From: Mycobacteriales bacterium
GTDB taxonomy: Bacteria; Actinomycetota; Actinomycetes; Mycobacteriales; Mycobacteriaceae
Assembly: GCA_018376445.1 (NCBI GenBank)
Contig: JAHABL010000011.1
Coordinates: 1 to 64,000 of the forward strand
Reading direction: 5' to 3'
DNA: 64,000 nucleotides
Below, in pieces: positions 35,186 to 44,760 of the stretch (its first letter is position 1; each line of letters opens with the position of its first letter). The position numbers were made by a program, and so were the translations under genes. The notes beneath the pieces were generated by a model. It did not search any database, was not told the origin of the DNA, and worked only from the letters and a program-made list of their open reading frames with translations.

Positions 35186-36046
35186 CTAACGAACCAAGCG
35201 AGCGAACGGACACTTCGATTGGTTCGGAGCAGCAGCTTCATCCTCCTGCTGCTCCGTCAGCACCACCTCAGTCCCAGCGATCTCAGAATCCAGCGCCGCA
35301 AAACCCTTGAAATCCTTCTCACCTGTCAACTGGTACCACAGGTAGCCGGTCATCAGTGCCGTCTGTGCGCGCAAAGGCTTCTTGTCATTCGTCTCCGAGA
35401 GACCAAAACGCTCCAGCAAGCTATTCCCCGTCATACCCATACGAGTACAACCCGGAACCTTGCGCATCACCACAGAAGCCCCCCAGGAATTAGCAAAATC
35501 CTCCGACACATCAATCGACAACAACGGTGGGAACTCCGGAGCAATCACCAAAGCAGGAACCGCGGCACGAGCCGTGAAGTCCAGCGGAGACGGTGTCGCC
35601 TCAGTCGGATAGGCGGCAACCACAGCCTTCAACGGCACACCTTTAGCGGCAGTCTCCGCCGCCACAGCACCACCCAGACCATGGCCCAACAGTGCTACCT
35701 TGTCGCTGTCGAATTGGGCTGTGCCGTTACCCAACTGCATGCCCCGCAAGGACTGCACCAACGCTGCCACCTGCTCAGTCATATCAGCAGCATCGTTCAA
35801 CCCATTGTTCTTCAACTTGGGTACCACACAGGCCATACCCCACGAAGCAAGATGACGTGCTAACTCGTGGTATGCGCCCACCGGGGTCAACCAGTCGGGA
35901 ATAACAATGACAGTAGGCACCGAAGTGCGTCCCGTCGGAGCGAAAACAACACCCTCAAGATGGACATCAGACAGTTCGCCGCGCATCACGCGCTTCGAGC
36001 CAATGTATGAGAGATCAGAAACTAGTTTCTTCAATTTCGTAGCCAC
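35186..36046 (-). CDS. Alpha/beta-hydrolase-fold protein lacking the nucleophile serine
   Basis: The product is 286 residues from the GTG at 36046 (MATKLKKLVSDLSYIGSKRV), with AGGG upstream. The open frame continues further but overlaps the glmS region and has no similarity to the family. The fold is that of dienelactone-hydrolase/PETase-type enzymes: PTVIVIPDWLTPVGAYHELARHLAS, then the nucleophile elbow. The elbow reads LLGHGLGGAVA, with Gly (codon GGT) where GxSxG needs Ser. Catalysis by the usual mechanism should be impossible. It may bind ligands or act as a non-enzymatic partner. No signal peptide is seen. Confidence 0.75.
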   Translation of the reverse strand: MATKLKKLVSDLSYIGSKRVMRGELSDVHLEGVVFAPTGRTSVPTVIVIPDWLTPVGAYHELARHLASWGMACVVPKLKNNGLNDAADMTEQVAALVQSLRGMQLGNGTAQFDSDKVALLGHGLGGAVAAETAAKGVPLKAVVAAYPTEATPSPLDFTARAAVPALVIAPEFPPLLSIDVSEDFANSWGASVVMRKVPGCTRMGMTGNSLLERFGLSETNDKKPLRAQTALMTGYLWYQLTGEKDFKGFAALDSEIAGTEVVLTEQQEDEAAAPNQSKCPFARLVR

Positions 36047-36199
36047 GTCCCTAAGCCTAGTCAATAACACCCCCAAGAAACGTAGAGATTGAGGCAAACA
36101 TGCCACAGAATCCCCGAAATCCACAGCAGTGGTAAAAAAGAGCGGGCAACAGGTCGGCTCAAGGCGACTCCAGGGACTCCGACCAAGTAGGGTGTAGGT

Positions 36200-38077
36200 A
36201 TGTGTGGAATCGTTGGATACGTAGGCACCCCCGGCCAGTCTAAGCCCGCCCTCGGTGTTGTCATCGACGCGCTGCGCCGCATGGAGTATCGCGGCTACGA
36301 CTCTGCCGGCATTGCCCTCCTCGACGGCGCCGGCGGCATGGCTGTCGAAAAGAAAGCTGGAAAGCTCGACAACCTCGTCGCCGCAGTAGATGCCGCCAAG
36401 CTGGACAAATACCCCGCCACCACCGGCATCGGTCACACCCGCTGGGCCACCCACGGGCGCCCCACTGACAGCAACGCCCACCCCCACGTCGACCACCAGG
36501 GGAAGATCGCCGTCGTCCACAACGGCATCATCGAAAACTTCGCCCCCCTACGTGCCCAACTGGAGGCCGAGGGAGTCGAATTCTCCTCCGACACCGACAG
36601 TGAAACGGTCACCCATCTGCTACACGCTGAATACTACGGCGAAGGCCCCAACGCCGGAGACTTCCACGCCTCCGTCATGGCCGTCATCAACAAGCTCGAA
36701 GGAGCCTTCACCCTCGTCATTGCCCACGCCGACCATCCCGGCACCCTTATGGCATGCCGGCGGAGCACCCCGCTCGTCATTGGCGTCGGCGACCACCAAA
36801 TGTTTCTCGGCTCCGACGTTGCCGCCTTCATCGAACACACCCGGGAAGCCGTCGAACTCGGTCAGGATAACGTCGTCACCATCACCGCTGATGGCTACCA
36901 GATCACCGACTTTGCCGGAAACCCTGTGGAAGGCCGCCCCTTCACTATCGACTGGGACCTCGAAGCAGCCGAAAAAGGCGGCTACGACTACTTCATGCTG
37001 AAGGAAATCGCCGAACAGCCGCAAGCACTCGCCGACACCCTCCGCGGCCACTTCATTAACGGACATATCGTCCTCGACGAGCAGCGGCTTTCCGACGACG
37101 ACCTCCGCCAGATCGAGAAGATCTTCGTCGTCGCCTGCGGCTCCGCCTACCACTCAGGGCTCCTCGCCAAATACGCCATCGAGCACTGGACACGCGTCCC
37201 CGTAGAAATCGAACTCGCCTCCGAATTCCGCTACCGCGACCCCGTCCTCGGTCCAGACACCCTCGTGCTGGCCATCTCCCAGTCCGGCGAAACCGCAGAC
37301 ACCCTGGAAGCTGTCCGCCACGCCCGCAGCCAAAAAGCCCGCGTACTGGCAGTGTGCAATACCAACGGGGCACAAATCCCGCGTGAATCCGATGCGGTTC
37401 TCTATACCCATGCTGGACCCGAAATCGCGGTAGCCTCCACCAAGGCCTTCCTCGCACAGGTCATCGCCAACTATCTAGTGGGCCTAGCCCTGGCCCAGGC
37501 CCGTGGCACCAAATACTCCGATGAAGTGGCCGCCACCTACCGTGAGCTAGCAGGAATGGCCAGCAAAGTGGAGAAAGTGCTCGAACAAACCGACCACATC
37601 CGCACCATTGGCCGACAGTTCGCTGACAGCAAAACCATCCTCTTTATCGGGCGCAATGTCGGCTACCCGGTGGCGCTCGAAGGTGCCCTCAAACTCAAAG
37701 AACTTGCCTACATCCATGCGGAAGGTTTCGCCGCTGGTGAACTCAAGCATGGCCCCATCGCCCTCATTGACGAAGGAATGCCCATCGTCGTCATCATGCC
37801 GTCCCCCAAGGGCAGGGCAGTGCTGCACTCCAAGATGATTTCCAACGTCAAGGAAGTGCAGGCACGCGGTGCCACCACCATCGTCATCGCTGAAGAAGGT
37901 GACGATGCAGTGGTACCCTTCGCTGACCACATCATCCGTGTTCCGGAATGCTCAAGCCTCCTGCAGCCATTGGTCTCGACCGTGCCGCTCCAGATGATGG
38001 CCGCCGAGATCGCCACCCAACGCGGATACGATGTGGACAAGCCACGTAACCTAGCCAAATCCGTCACCGTCGAATAG
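36200..38077 (+). CDS. glmS: Glutamine-fructose-6-phosphate aminotransferase (isomerizing)
   Basis: The product is 625 residues. The N-terminal glutaminase domain starts with Cys2 (MCGIVGYVG). Two SIS sugar-isomerase domains follow with SQSGETADT, ASTKAFLAQ and the C-terminal ending DKPRNLAKSVTVE. It makes glucosamine-6-phosphate, the substrate of GlmM. No glmS ribozyme-like structure is apparent in the 153-base upstream region, which also holds the divergent start of the hydrolase-like gene. Confidence 0.97.
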   Translation: MCGIVGYVGTPGQSKPALGVVIDALRRMEYRGYDSAGIALLDGAGGMAVEKKAGKLDNLVAAVDAAKLDKYPATTGIGHTRWATHGRPTDSNAHPHVDHQGKIAVVHNGIIENFAPLRAQLEAEGVEFSSDTDSETVTHLLHAEYYGEGPNAGDFHASVMAVINKLEGAFTLVIAHADHPGTLMACRRSTPLVIGVGDHQMFLGSDVAAFIEHTREAVELGQDNVVTITADGYQITDFAGNPVEGRPFTIDWDLEAAEKGGYDYFMLKEIAEQPQALADTLRGHFINGHIVLDEQRLSDDDLRQIEKIFVVACGSAYHSGLLAKYAIEHWTRVPVEIELASEFRYRDPVLGPDTLVLAISQSGETADTLEAVRHARSQKARVLAVCNTNGAQIPRESDAVLYTHAGPEIAVASTKAFLAQVIANYLVGLALAQARGTKYSDEVAATYRELAGMASKVEKVLEQTDHIRTIGRQFADSKTILFIGRNVGYPVALEGALKLKELAYIHAEGFAAGELKHGPIALIDEGMPIVVIMPSPKGRAVLHSKMISNVKEVQARGATTIVIAEEGDDAVVPFADHIIRVPECSSLLQPLVSTVPLQMMAAEIATQRGYDVDKPRNLAKSVTVE

Positions 38078-38088
38078 GGGCTGATGAC

Positions 38089-38484
38089 ATGCGTCGTTGG
38101 ATCGCAGGGCTGGACCCCCGTGCCGCCCTCCCCATCGCCGTCGTGTGCAATATCCTGGTCCTCCTCCTGGGAGCAGCAATCGCCACCGTAGTAGTTGCGC
38201 GCGCCCAGGAACCGACGAACGGCAGTGCCGGAATGATCCCCGCAGCCGCCGCAGTGTGCTTCGTCGCCATTGTGGTTGTGTTGTGGTACCTCGCCCAGGG
38301 GCACACCTGGGCCCGTATCGTTACAAGCGTGCTCAGCCTCATCGCTATGGTCGCAAGCGTCCTTGCTCAAACCATACCGGTGGGATACGAAGCCACCATC
38401 ATCCGACTGTGTGGTTGGGTGGTGATCTTCGCCGCGCTGGGTCTCGCGTTCCTTTGGGTACCTCTGCCAGAGAGAAAACACTGA
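38089..38484 (+). CDS. Four-helix membrane protein, unknown function
   Basis: The product is 131 residues with four hydrophobic segments (PIAVVCNILVLLLGAAIATVV, MIPAAAAVCFVAIVVVLWYL, IVTSVLSLIAMVASVLAQ, VVIFAALGLAFLWVPL). It lies 11 bases after glmS and its TGA overlaps the nnrD/E ATG, so the three are probably one operon. Not assigned to a named family. Confidence 0.8.
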   Translation: MRRWIAGLDPRAALPIAVVCNILVLLLGAAIATVVVARAQEPTNGSAGMIPAAAAVCFVAIVVVLWYLAQGHTWARIVTSVLSLIAMVASVLAQTIPVGYEATIIRLCGWVVIFAALGLAFLWVPLPERKH

Positions 38485-40106
38485 TGAACGTCTATACCGC
38501 CGACAGCATCCGCGCAGCCGAAGCGCCCCTACTAGCTTCCCTCCCCGAGGGAGACCTCATGCGGCGTGCCTCCTACGGCCTCTACATCCACGTCCTCGAC
38601 GAAATCCGCCGTCGCTGCGGAACCGTCTACGGCAGCCACATTCTGCTCGTCGTCGGTGCCGGAGACAACGGCGGAGACACCCTTTGGGCCGGCACCTACC
38701 TACGCGGAAAAGGAGCCGCCGTCACCGCGGTTCTCCTCAACCCCGACCACACCCATACCGCGGGCCTTGCCGCCCTCCGGGCAGCCCACGGACACGTCAT
38801 CACCCTGCCCCAACAAGAGACAGACCTCGCCGCAAACACCGCCCTCAGTGCTGCCATCCACAGTGCCGACCTCGCGTTAGATGGCATTGTTGGGATCGGC
38901 GGACGGGGACCCCTCCGCGAACCCGCCGCCACCGTCATCGATCTCCTCGACGACGCCCACGTACCCATCGTCTCCGTCGACATTCCCTCCGGTATCGACC
39001 CCGACACGGGGGTACAGCATGATCCCCATGTCCACCCCGTCGCCACCGTTACTTTCGGGTCCCTGAAACCATGCCACATCCTCGCCGGCCCATCCTGTGG
39101 CCGCATTTCGCTCGTTGACATTGGCCTCGATCTCAGCGGAGAAACCCCCGTTATGCAGGTACTCTCCGATGCCGACGTCGCCGCCCAATGGCCCATCCCC
39201 GGCGCCAATGACAACAAATACACCACCGGCGTGGTCGGAGTATGTGCTGGCTCCGCCGCCTATCCGGGGGCAGCCCTCCTCACCGTCTCAGGAGCAGCAC
39301 ACGCCAGCTCCGCCATGGTACGCTACAGCGGCTCCGTCTCCGACCTCGTCCTCTCCCATCGGCCCGACACCGTGTGCACCGGCTCACCCAAACAAGCAGG
39401 CCGCGTGAACGCATGGATAGCAGGGCCCGGCATGGGGACCGATGAAGGCGCCTTTGACCGCCTCAGCTGGATTCTTGAACAAGAAATACCGGTGGTGCTG
39501 GACGCCGACGCTATCACCCTCATCTCGGACACCCCGGAGCTGATGGACAAGCGCCCCCGCGACGCTGTCACCCTCCTTACCCCGCATACCGGCGAATTCC
39601 TCCGCCTCTGCAAGGCCTACCCGGAGGCGCCACACTACCCCCTACCCACTTCCGTCGCAGATATTGAGCGCATGGGACGACCGGCTGCCGTTACCGCCTG
39701 CCAGAAAGCGTGGGAAAACCAAGGCATCACCATCAGCATCCTTCTCAAAGGCCGAACCACCTACATTGCGGGACCAGGAGGTGTCTTTGCCGAAGACACC
39801 GGATCCTCCTGGGCCGCGACACCCGGTAGCGGTGACGTGTTGACCGGTCTCATTGGAGCAATCGTCGCACACGGTGTGGTAGTAGGCCGCTCCGCCGAAG
39901 AATCGGCAGCAATGGCAGTCCGAGTTCACTCACGTGCAGCACGTCTCGCCGCCATGGGCGGACAAACCTGGCACACGTTGGACTATCTCGTTGACGAAGG
40001 GGCGCAGCTGCCCCACGGGGCGCCCGTCACTGCCTCCGAGATTTCCCTTTCGATATCAGCGGCAATTCGTGACGTGCAGGGCGGAGGAGAGGACACTCTC
40101 CAGTAG
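38484..40106 (+). CDS. nnrE: Bifunctional NAD(P)HX epimerase / ADP-dependent dehydratase
   Basis: The product is 540 residues from ATG 38484. The N-terminal epimerase (YjeF_N) has VVGAGDNGGDTLWAG and SVDIPSGIDPDTG. The C-terminal ADP-dependent dehydratase (carbohydrate-kinase-like) has WIAGPGMGTDEG, VVLDADAI, TPHTGEF and the catalytic TPGSGDVLTG. Together they repair hydrated NADH and NADPH. The fused form is common in bacteria, and the position near glmS and alr matches Rv3433c. A longer open frame upstream belongs to the overlapping membrane-protein region and is not used. Confidence 0.95.
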   Translation: MNVYTADSIRAAEAPLLASLPEGDLMRRASYGLYIHVLDEIRRRCGTVYGSHILLVVGAGDNGGDTLWAGTYLRGKGAAVTAVLLNPDHTHTAGLAALRAAHGHVITLPQQETDLAANTALSAAIHSADLALDGIVGIGGRGPLREPAATVIDLLDDAHVPIVSVDIPSGIDPDTGVQHDPHVHPVATVTFGSLKPCHILAGPSCGRISLVDIGLDLSGETPVMQVLSDADVAAQWPIPGANDNKYTTGVVGVCAGSAAYPGAALLTVSGAAHASSAMVRYSGSVSDLVLSHRPDTVCTGSPKQAGRVNAWIAGPGMGTDEGAFDRLSWILEQEIPVVLDADAITLISDTPELMDKRPRDAVTLLTPHTGEFLRLCKAYPEAPHYPLPTSVADIERMGRPAAVTACQKAWENQGITISILLKGRTTYIAGPGGVFAEDTGSSWAATPGSGDVLTGLIGAIVAHGVVVGRSAEESAAMAVRVHSRAARLAAMGGQTWHTLDYLVDEGAQLPHGAPVTASEISLSISAAIRDVQGGGEDTLQ

Positions 40107-40116
40107 AATTTTCAGT

Positions 40117-42186
40117 ATGTCTGAGAACTCTACGTCCCCTGCCGAAGTTGCCCGTAACGCTGCTCGGGAGGCAGAACTCGCCCGCCTCCGTGCAGAAGCT
40201 GCAGCTGCCAAGCTAGCCGCTGCCGAAGCCGCGGCAAAGGCAGCCGAACTGCAGGCGAAACTCGCTTCCGTCTCCGACCAGACAGAAGCAGAAGAACTAC
40301 GCAAAGAGGCAGACGCCGCAGACTCAACCGCAGCTACTAAAGCCAATGAGGCCGTAGCTAAAGAAGCGGAGGGTGCCGCCTTGGAAGCTGCTGCAGCTCC
40401 GGGCGCGGCAGCACCAGAGGCCGTAGCCCCATCTGCTACCCCAGCCGCCGCATCAGGCGACACCACCGGGACGACAGCGGAAACCACAAAGCCGGCCGCC
40501 ACACCCTCCACGCATGAGCCCCCGGCAGACCCACGTGCCGACACTATCGCCGCCGGATACTCCTTCGACACCCCCACCATGCCACTCGGCTGTGCCCTCA
40601 TTGAGGGCCACAACTATCCGAACATCTCCATCTCACTGCCGCTTCGCATGATGAACCGGCATGGTTTGGTTGCAGGAGCCACCGGCACCGGCAAGACCCG
40701 CACCCTGCAGCTCATGGCGGAAGGCCTCTCCGCCGCCGGCGTCCCCGTGTTCATCACTGATGTGAAAGGCGACCTCTCCGGACTCATGTCTCCCGGAACT
40801 CCGTCGGAGGACCTCCAGGCTCGCACCGCCGCCCAAGGACAAAGCAACTGGCAGCCCACCGGGTACCCCACCGAGTTCCTCACACTCGGAGTCTCCAGTG
40901 AGATCGCCCCCGGCGTGCCCGTCCGCACCACCGTCCAGAATTTTGGATCACTCCTCCTTTCCCGTGCCCTCAACCTCAACGCCACCCAAACCCAGGCACT
41001 CCACCTCATCTTTGAGTATTGCGAACAACGCAATATGGCCCTCGACGATCTTAAAGACCTCCAAGAAGTCGTCACCTTCCTTACCTCCACCGACGAAGGT
41101 AAAACCGAACTGAAAGGCATTGGTGGGGTTGGTCGACCCACCGCCGGAGTCATCCTGCGCTCCGTTTCTGCACTCGCCGCCCAGGGTGGAGACGTATTCT
41201 TCGGACTTCCCGCCTTCGACACCGCCAGCTTCCTGCGCACCGCAGCGGATGGACGTGGTGTCATCAGCCTCCTGCGGATGACGGACATGTCTGAGAAACC
41301 AGCCCTCGTCTCCGCCTTCATCATGTGGCTTCTCAACGACCTCTTCCGCACCCTGCCAGAAGTTGGCGATGTAGACAAGCCAAAACTGGTGTTCTTCTTC
41401 GACGAAGCGCACCTGCTCTTTCAAGGAGCCTCCAAAGAATTCCTGGCGCAGGTGGAACAAGTAGTGAAACTCATCCGCTCCAAAGGCGTGGGTATCTACT
41501 TCCTCACCCAAAACCCCACCGACATCCCCGAAGAGGTACTGGGCCAGTTGGGCTCGCGGGTCCAGCATGCGCTCCGTGCTTTCACCCCGAAGGATGCCAA
41601 AGCACTACGTGCTACTGTCTCCACTTTCCCCGTCTCTGATTTCGACCTTGAAGAACTCCTCACCACGCTAGGTGTGGGTGAGGCCATCGTCACGATTCTC
41701 GACGAGAAAGGCCGTCCCAGCCCAGTTGCCCCCACCAAGTTGTGGGCACCCCAGTCGGTGATGGGGCCTGCCGATAGCGCACAGCTCAAGAAAGCCGTAG
41801 AAGCATCCGCCCTAGCCGTGAAATACATGACGCCGGAAGACCGGGAGTCCGCCTTCGAGAAGCTCCGCGCTGAAGCACAGAAGCGACAGGCGGAGGCAGA
41901 AGCAGCCGCAGCCGCAGCTGCCCGGGCGGAAGCGGAAGAAAAAGCCCGTAAAGAGGCTGAAAAGCAAGCGAAGGAAGAAGAGAAGCGACGTCGCGAAGAG
42001 GAGCGCCGCCGGCGGGAAGAAGAGCGGGAAGCGGAGCGCCGGGCCCGTACTGGAATCCGGGGTGCTGCCTCCAAAGCCGCCAGTTCCTTCGCCCGCTCCC
42101 TGGGTACCCAGCTGTCGCGTGAGCTGGTGAAAGGAAATGGCGGAAAGAAGATCCTCGGGACAGTGCTTAAGGGTTTCTTTAAGTAA
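40117..42186 (+). CDS. HerA-like ATPase (DUF853) with flanking coiled coils
   Basis: The product is 689 residues from ATG 40117 (MSENSTSPAEVARNAAREAE). Residues about 5-75 are an Ala/Glu/Lys coiled coil, followed by a Pro/Ala linker. The ATPase core has P-loop GATGTGKTRTLQ and Walker B FFFDEAHLLF with FLTQNPTDIP. The last ~110 residues form a second long charged helix (ARAEAEEKARKEAEKQ). DUF853 proteins are presumed DNA-translocating or DNA-processing ATPases; the target is unknown. It starts 10 bases after nnrE. Confidence 0.88.
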   Translation: MSENSTSPAEVARNAAREAELARLRAEAAAAKLAAAEAAAKAAELQAKLASVSDQTEAEELRKEADAADSTAATKANEAVAKEAEGAALEAAAAPGAAAPEAVAPSATPAAASGDTTGTTAETTKPAATPSTHEPPADPRADTIAAGYSFDTPTMPLGCALIEGHNYPNISISLPLRMMNRHGLVAGATGTGKTRTLQLMAEGLSAAGVPVFITDVKGDLSGLMSPGTPSEDLQARTAAQGQSNWQPTGYPTEFLTLGVSSEIAPGVPVRTTVQNFGSLLLSRALNLNATQTQALHLIFEYCEQRNMALDDLKDLQEVVTFLTSTDEGKTELKGIGGVGRPTAGVILRSVSALAAQGGDVFFGLPAFDTASFLRTAADGRGVISLLRMTDMSEKPALVSAFIMWLLNDLFRTLPEVGDVDKPKLVFFFDEAHLLFQGASKEFLAQVEQVVKLIRSKGVGIYFLTQNPTDIPEEVLGQLGSRVQHALRAFTPKDAKALRATVSTFPVSDFDLEELLTTLGVGEAIVTILDEKGRPSPVAPTKLWAPQSVMGPADSAQLKKAVEASALAVKYMTPEDRESAFEKLRAEAQKRQAEAEAAAAAAARAEAEEKARKEAEKQAKEEEKRRREEERRRREEEREAERRARTGIRGAASKAASSFARSLGTQLSRELVKGNGGKKILGTVLKGFFK

Positions 42187-42203
42187 GAGACTAGGATGAG
42201 GCT

Positions 42204-43904
42204 GTGACCTTATACACCGGTGAGACCATTCTCACCCCCTCCACCCAACTTTTCGCTACCGTCAACCTGGATGCTATTGCCCACAATATTGGCGTCATGC
42301 AACGGTTCGCTGGTGATACCCAAATCATGGCGGTGGTGAAGGCGGATGCCTACGGGCACGGTGCTATCGAGGTATCGAAGACTGCCCTAGCCGCCGGAGC
42401 TGTCGAACTGGGCTGCGCCACCTATGAAGAGGCCATGCAGCTGCGCAATGCCGGTATCGTTGACGCCCCCATCCTCTTCTGGATGTGGGGGCCCTCTACA
42501 CCGGTGGAAGAAGCCCTCCGTGCCAACCTCATGATCGCCGTCGCCGCAGAATGGCAGTTGGATGCGGTTCTTACCGCCGTCAAAAACACCGGTATTAGTG
42601 CCTCCCTCACCATCAAACTCGACACCGGTATGGGCCGCTCCGGCTTTACCAGCCAGCAATGGAACGCCCTGCTGCCCCGCTTCTGCGAGGCGGAAGCCAG
42701 CGGAATGGTACACATTCGTGGTCTGATGGCCCACTTCTCCAGCGCCGACGAACTCGGCAACCCGGTCACAGATCGGCAAGCAGAGGGGCTCCGCGTTGCT
42801 ATTGACCAGGGCCGTCGCGCGGGGCTCCGCCTTGACCACAACCACCATGCCAACACTGCCGCACTCCTTACCCACGGAGGGATGGGCTTTGAGCTCGCAC
42901 GCCCCGGACTGGGCATCTACGGTATCTCACCCATGCCGGAGTTGGGTGATCTCGATCTGGTACCAGCACTCACCTGGTCGGCTGCCGTCACTCTTACCAA
43001 ACCCTTCCCGGCGGGCGCCGGAGTGTCTTATAACCACGACTGGCATGCCCCTGCTGATACCGTGACCGCCATCGTCCCGTGCGGGTACGCCGATGGCATC
43101 GACCGTCGCCTCACCAACCGGTTGGAGGTCACCATCAATGGGAAGCGTTTCCCGGAGGTGGGGCGTATTTCCATGGACCAAATTGTCGTCAACTTGGGAG
43201 CTGACGGCGGGGGAGTATTCCCGGGTGATGAAGCGTTCCTCTTCGGTGACGGTAGTCGTGGGGAACTGACTGCACTGGACTGGGCCAACCTTATTGGCAC
43301 CATTCCCTACGAGGTCATTTGTGCGGTGGGCGGCCGCACCACACGCCGCTATGAACATCGGCCGGTGACTTCCACGCGTGCCTCTAGTGGTGCTGAGGCA
43401 CACCCTGCTGGCCCCGCTGGTCTGCGTAAACTGCCCACTGTGGAGGACACTCTCCAATTGGGCCGGGAGCTCGCCACCCAGCTGCGTGCCGGCGATGTGG
43501 TGGTGTTGGATGGTGCCCTGGGTGCCGGCAAGACGGTGTTGGCGCGCGGTATCGCCGAAGGTCTGGGCGTGCAGGGGCGCGTCACCTCGCCCACGTTTGT
43601 GATTGCCCGAAGCCATCGGCCGGGTACCCCGGGTGGAGTTGGTATGGTGCATGTGGATGCTTACCGGCTACTCGACGGGATTGAGGATGGCCCCAACGCG
43701 GGGGATGCCCTCCTTGATGAACTTGATGCCCTGGACCTTGATACTGAACTGACTGACTCGGTTGTAGTCGTGGAGTGGGGCGGCGGTGTAGTGGAGCGTC
43801 TGGTTGAGCGCAGTCTGGTTGTTACCTTGGCGCGTTCCCCTGGTTCTGATAAACGGCACGCTACCTGGCGGTGGGTTGATGACCCGTACCGCGAACTTCC
43901 CTAA
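42204..43904 (+). CDS. alr: Fused alanine racemase and tRNA threonylcarbamoyladenosine ATPase TsaE
   Basis: The product is 566 residues in one frame from GTG 42204, with AGGATGAGG upstream. Residues 1 to about 395 are alanine racemase: PLP lysine in MAVVKADAYGHG, Tyr in AGVSYNHDW, and GRISMDQIVVNLG. After a linker, residues about 405-566 are TsaE: Walker A DGALGAGKT, SPTFVIARS, HVDAYRLLDG and VVEWG. In M. tuberculosis these are separate neighbours (Rv3423c, Rv3422c). The fusion links D-Ala supply for the wall with the t6A tRNA modification set (tsaB, tsaD) encoded next. The frame is continuous at the junction, with no internal stop. Confidence 0.93.
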   Translation: MTLYTGETILTPSTQLFATVNLDAIAHNIGVMQRFAGDTQIMAVVKADAYGHGAIEVSKTALAAGAVELGCATYEEAMQLRNAGIVDAPILFWMWGPSTPVEEALRANLMIAVAAEWQLDAVLTAVKNTGISASLTIKLDTGMGRSGFTSQQWNALLPRFCEAEASGMVHIRGLMAHFSSADELGNPVTDRQAEGLRVAIDQGRRAGLRLDHNHHANTAALLTHGGMGFELARPGLGIYGISPMPELGDLDLVPALTWSAAVTLTKPFPAGAGVSYNHDWHAPADTVTAIVPCGYADGIDRRLTNRLEVTINGKRFPEVGRISMDQIVVNLGADGGGVFPGDEAFLFGDGSRGELTALDWANLIGTIPYEVICAVGGRTTRRYEHRPVTSTRASSGAEAHPAGPAGLRKLPTVEDTLQLGRELATQLRAGDVVVLDGALGAGKTVLARGIAEGLGVQGRVTSPTFVIARSHRPGTPGGVGMVHVDAYRLLDGIEDGPNAGDALLDELDALDLDTELTDSVVVVEWGGGVVERLVERSLVVTLARSPGSDKRHATWRWVDDPYRELP

Positions 43905-43934
43905 ACGCGAACTTCTTTAGAAAGGATGCCCCGT

Positions 43935-44756
43935 ATGCTGGTTTTCGCCTTGGATACGTCCACCCCTGCTGTCACTGCGGGCTTGGTGTCCCTGGAAGAG
44001 GGAGCATTTCCTACCACGCTGGCGCGGCGCGTCACTATTAACCCCAAGGCACACTGCGAGCTCCTCACCCCGCATGTGTTGGAGTGTTGTGCAGACGCCG
44101 GGGTTGACTTAGCTGATGTTGACGCCATTGTGGCGGGTACCGGACCGGGACCGTTTACTGGGCTGCGGGTTGGGTTGGCCACCGCCGCCGCATTGGGCGA
44201 TGCCCTGCGTATTCCGGTCTATGGGGTGTGCAGCCTGGATGCTATTGCTGTCGATACGTGGGATGAGATTCGCCGGGCGGAACTGGCGGCTCGTACGAAC
44301 CAGGATGAGAGGGTGCTTGCCGCCCAGAAACTCCTAGTGGTGACGGATGCGCGCCGCCGGGAAGTGTATTGGGCAACCTATTCCTTGCAGGGCATTCTGG
44401 CTGATGAGGTGCTGGAGACGGCTGATTCCGGCCCGCAGGGGGATACTGCACAGTTGCTGGCCTGGGCGGTGCCGGCGCGTCTGGATGGCCCAGCTGTCAA
44501 TAAGCCTGATGATATTCCCGTCACCCGTGTTGCGTGTGTTGCCGGTACTCGCAAGTACCGCAGCAGTTTTCAATGCCCCCATGTGGATGTGGAGTATCCC
44601 GATCCAGCAGCGCTGGTGATGGTGGCGCGGGAGCAGTTGCTGAGTGCTGCCGCTGCTGCCCCACTCCAGCCGCTCTATCTTCGTCGCCCGGATGCAGTGC
44701 CACCACGCCCTCGTCCCGTGTCTGCTGCCATTACCGGCTTGGGGGAAAGAAGCTAG
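43935..44756 (+). CDS. tsaB: tRNA threonylcarbamoyladenosine biosynthesis protein TsaB
   Basis: The product is 273 residues from ATG 43935 (MLVFALDTSTPAVTAGL). AGAAAGG ends directly at an in-frame ATG at 43926, too close for that start but well spaced for this one. The ASKHA-fold motif AGTGPGPFTGLRVGLATA is present. TsaB pairs with TsaD and with the TsaE domain of the preceding gene to attach threonylcarbamoyl to A37 of ANN-decoding tRNAs. The distance to the next gene is four bases. Confidence 0.94.
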   Translation: MLVFALDTSTPAVTAGLVSLEEGAFPTTLARRVTINPKAHCELLTPHVLECCADAGVDLADVDAIVAGTGPGPFTGLRVGLATAAALGDALRIPVYGVCSLDAIAVDTWDEIRRAELAARTNQDERVLAAQKLLVVTDARRREVYWATYSLQGILADEVLETADSGPQGDTAQLLAWAVPARLDGPAVNKPDDIPVTRVACVAGTRKYRSSFQCPHVDVEYPDPAALVMVAREQLLSAAAAAPLQPLYLRRPDAVPPRPRPVSAAITGLGERS

Positions 44757-44760
44757 CACG

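Noticed and set aside
36047..36199. glmS ribozyme or riboswitch upstream of glmS
   Set aside because: The 153-base interval shows no long pairing and the ribozyme class belongs mainly to Firmicutes.
38097..38483. An upstream extension of the nnrE frame by about 129 codons
   Set aside because: It overlaps the four-helix membrane protein, is Arg/His/Pro-rich without similarity to YjeF domains, and the ATG at 38484 is directly coupled to the preceding stop.
40056..40613. Minus-strand Ala/Ser/Val-rich frame opposite the HerA-like gene N-terminus
   Set aside because: It is the antisense of an Ala/Glu/Lys coiled-coil region, with no start signals.
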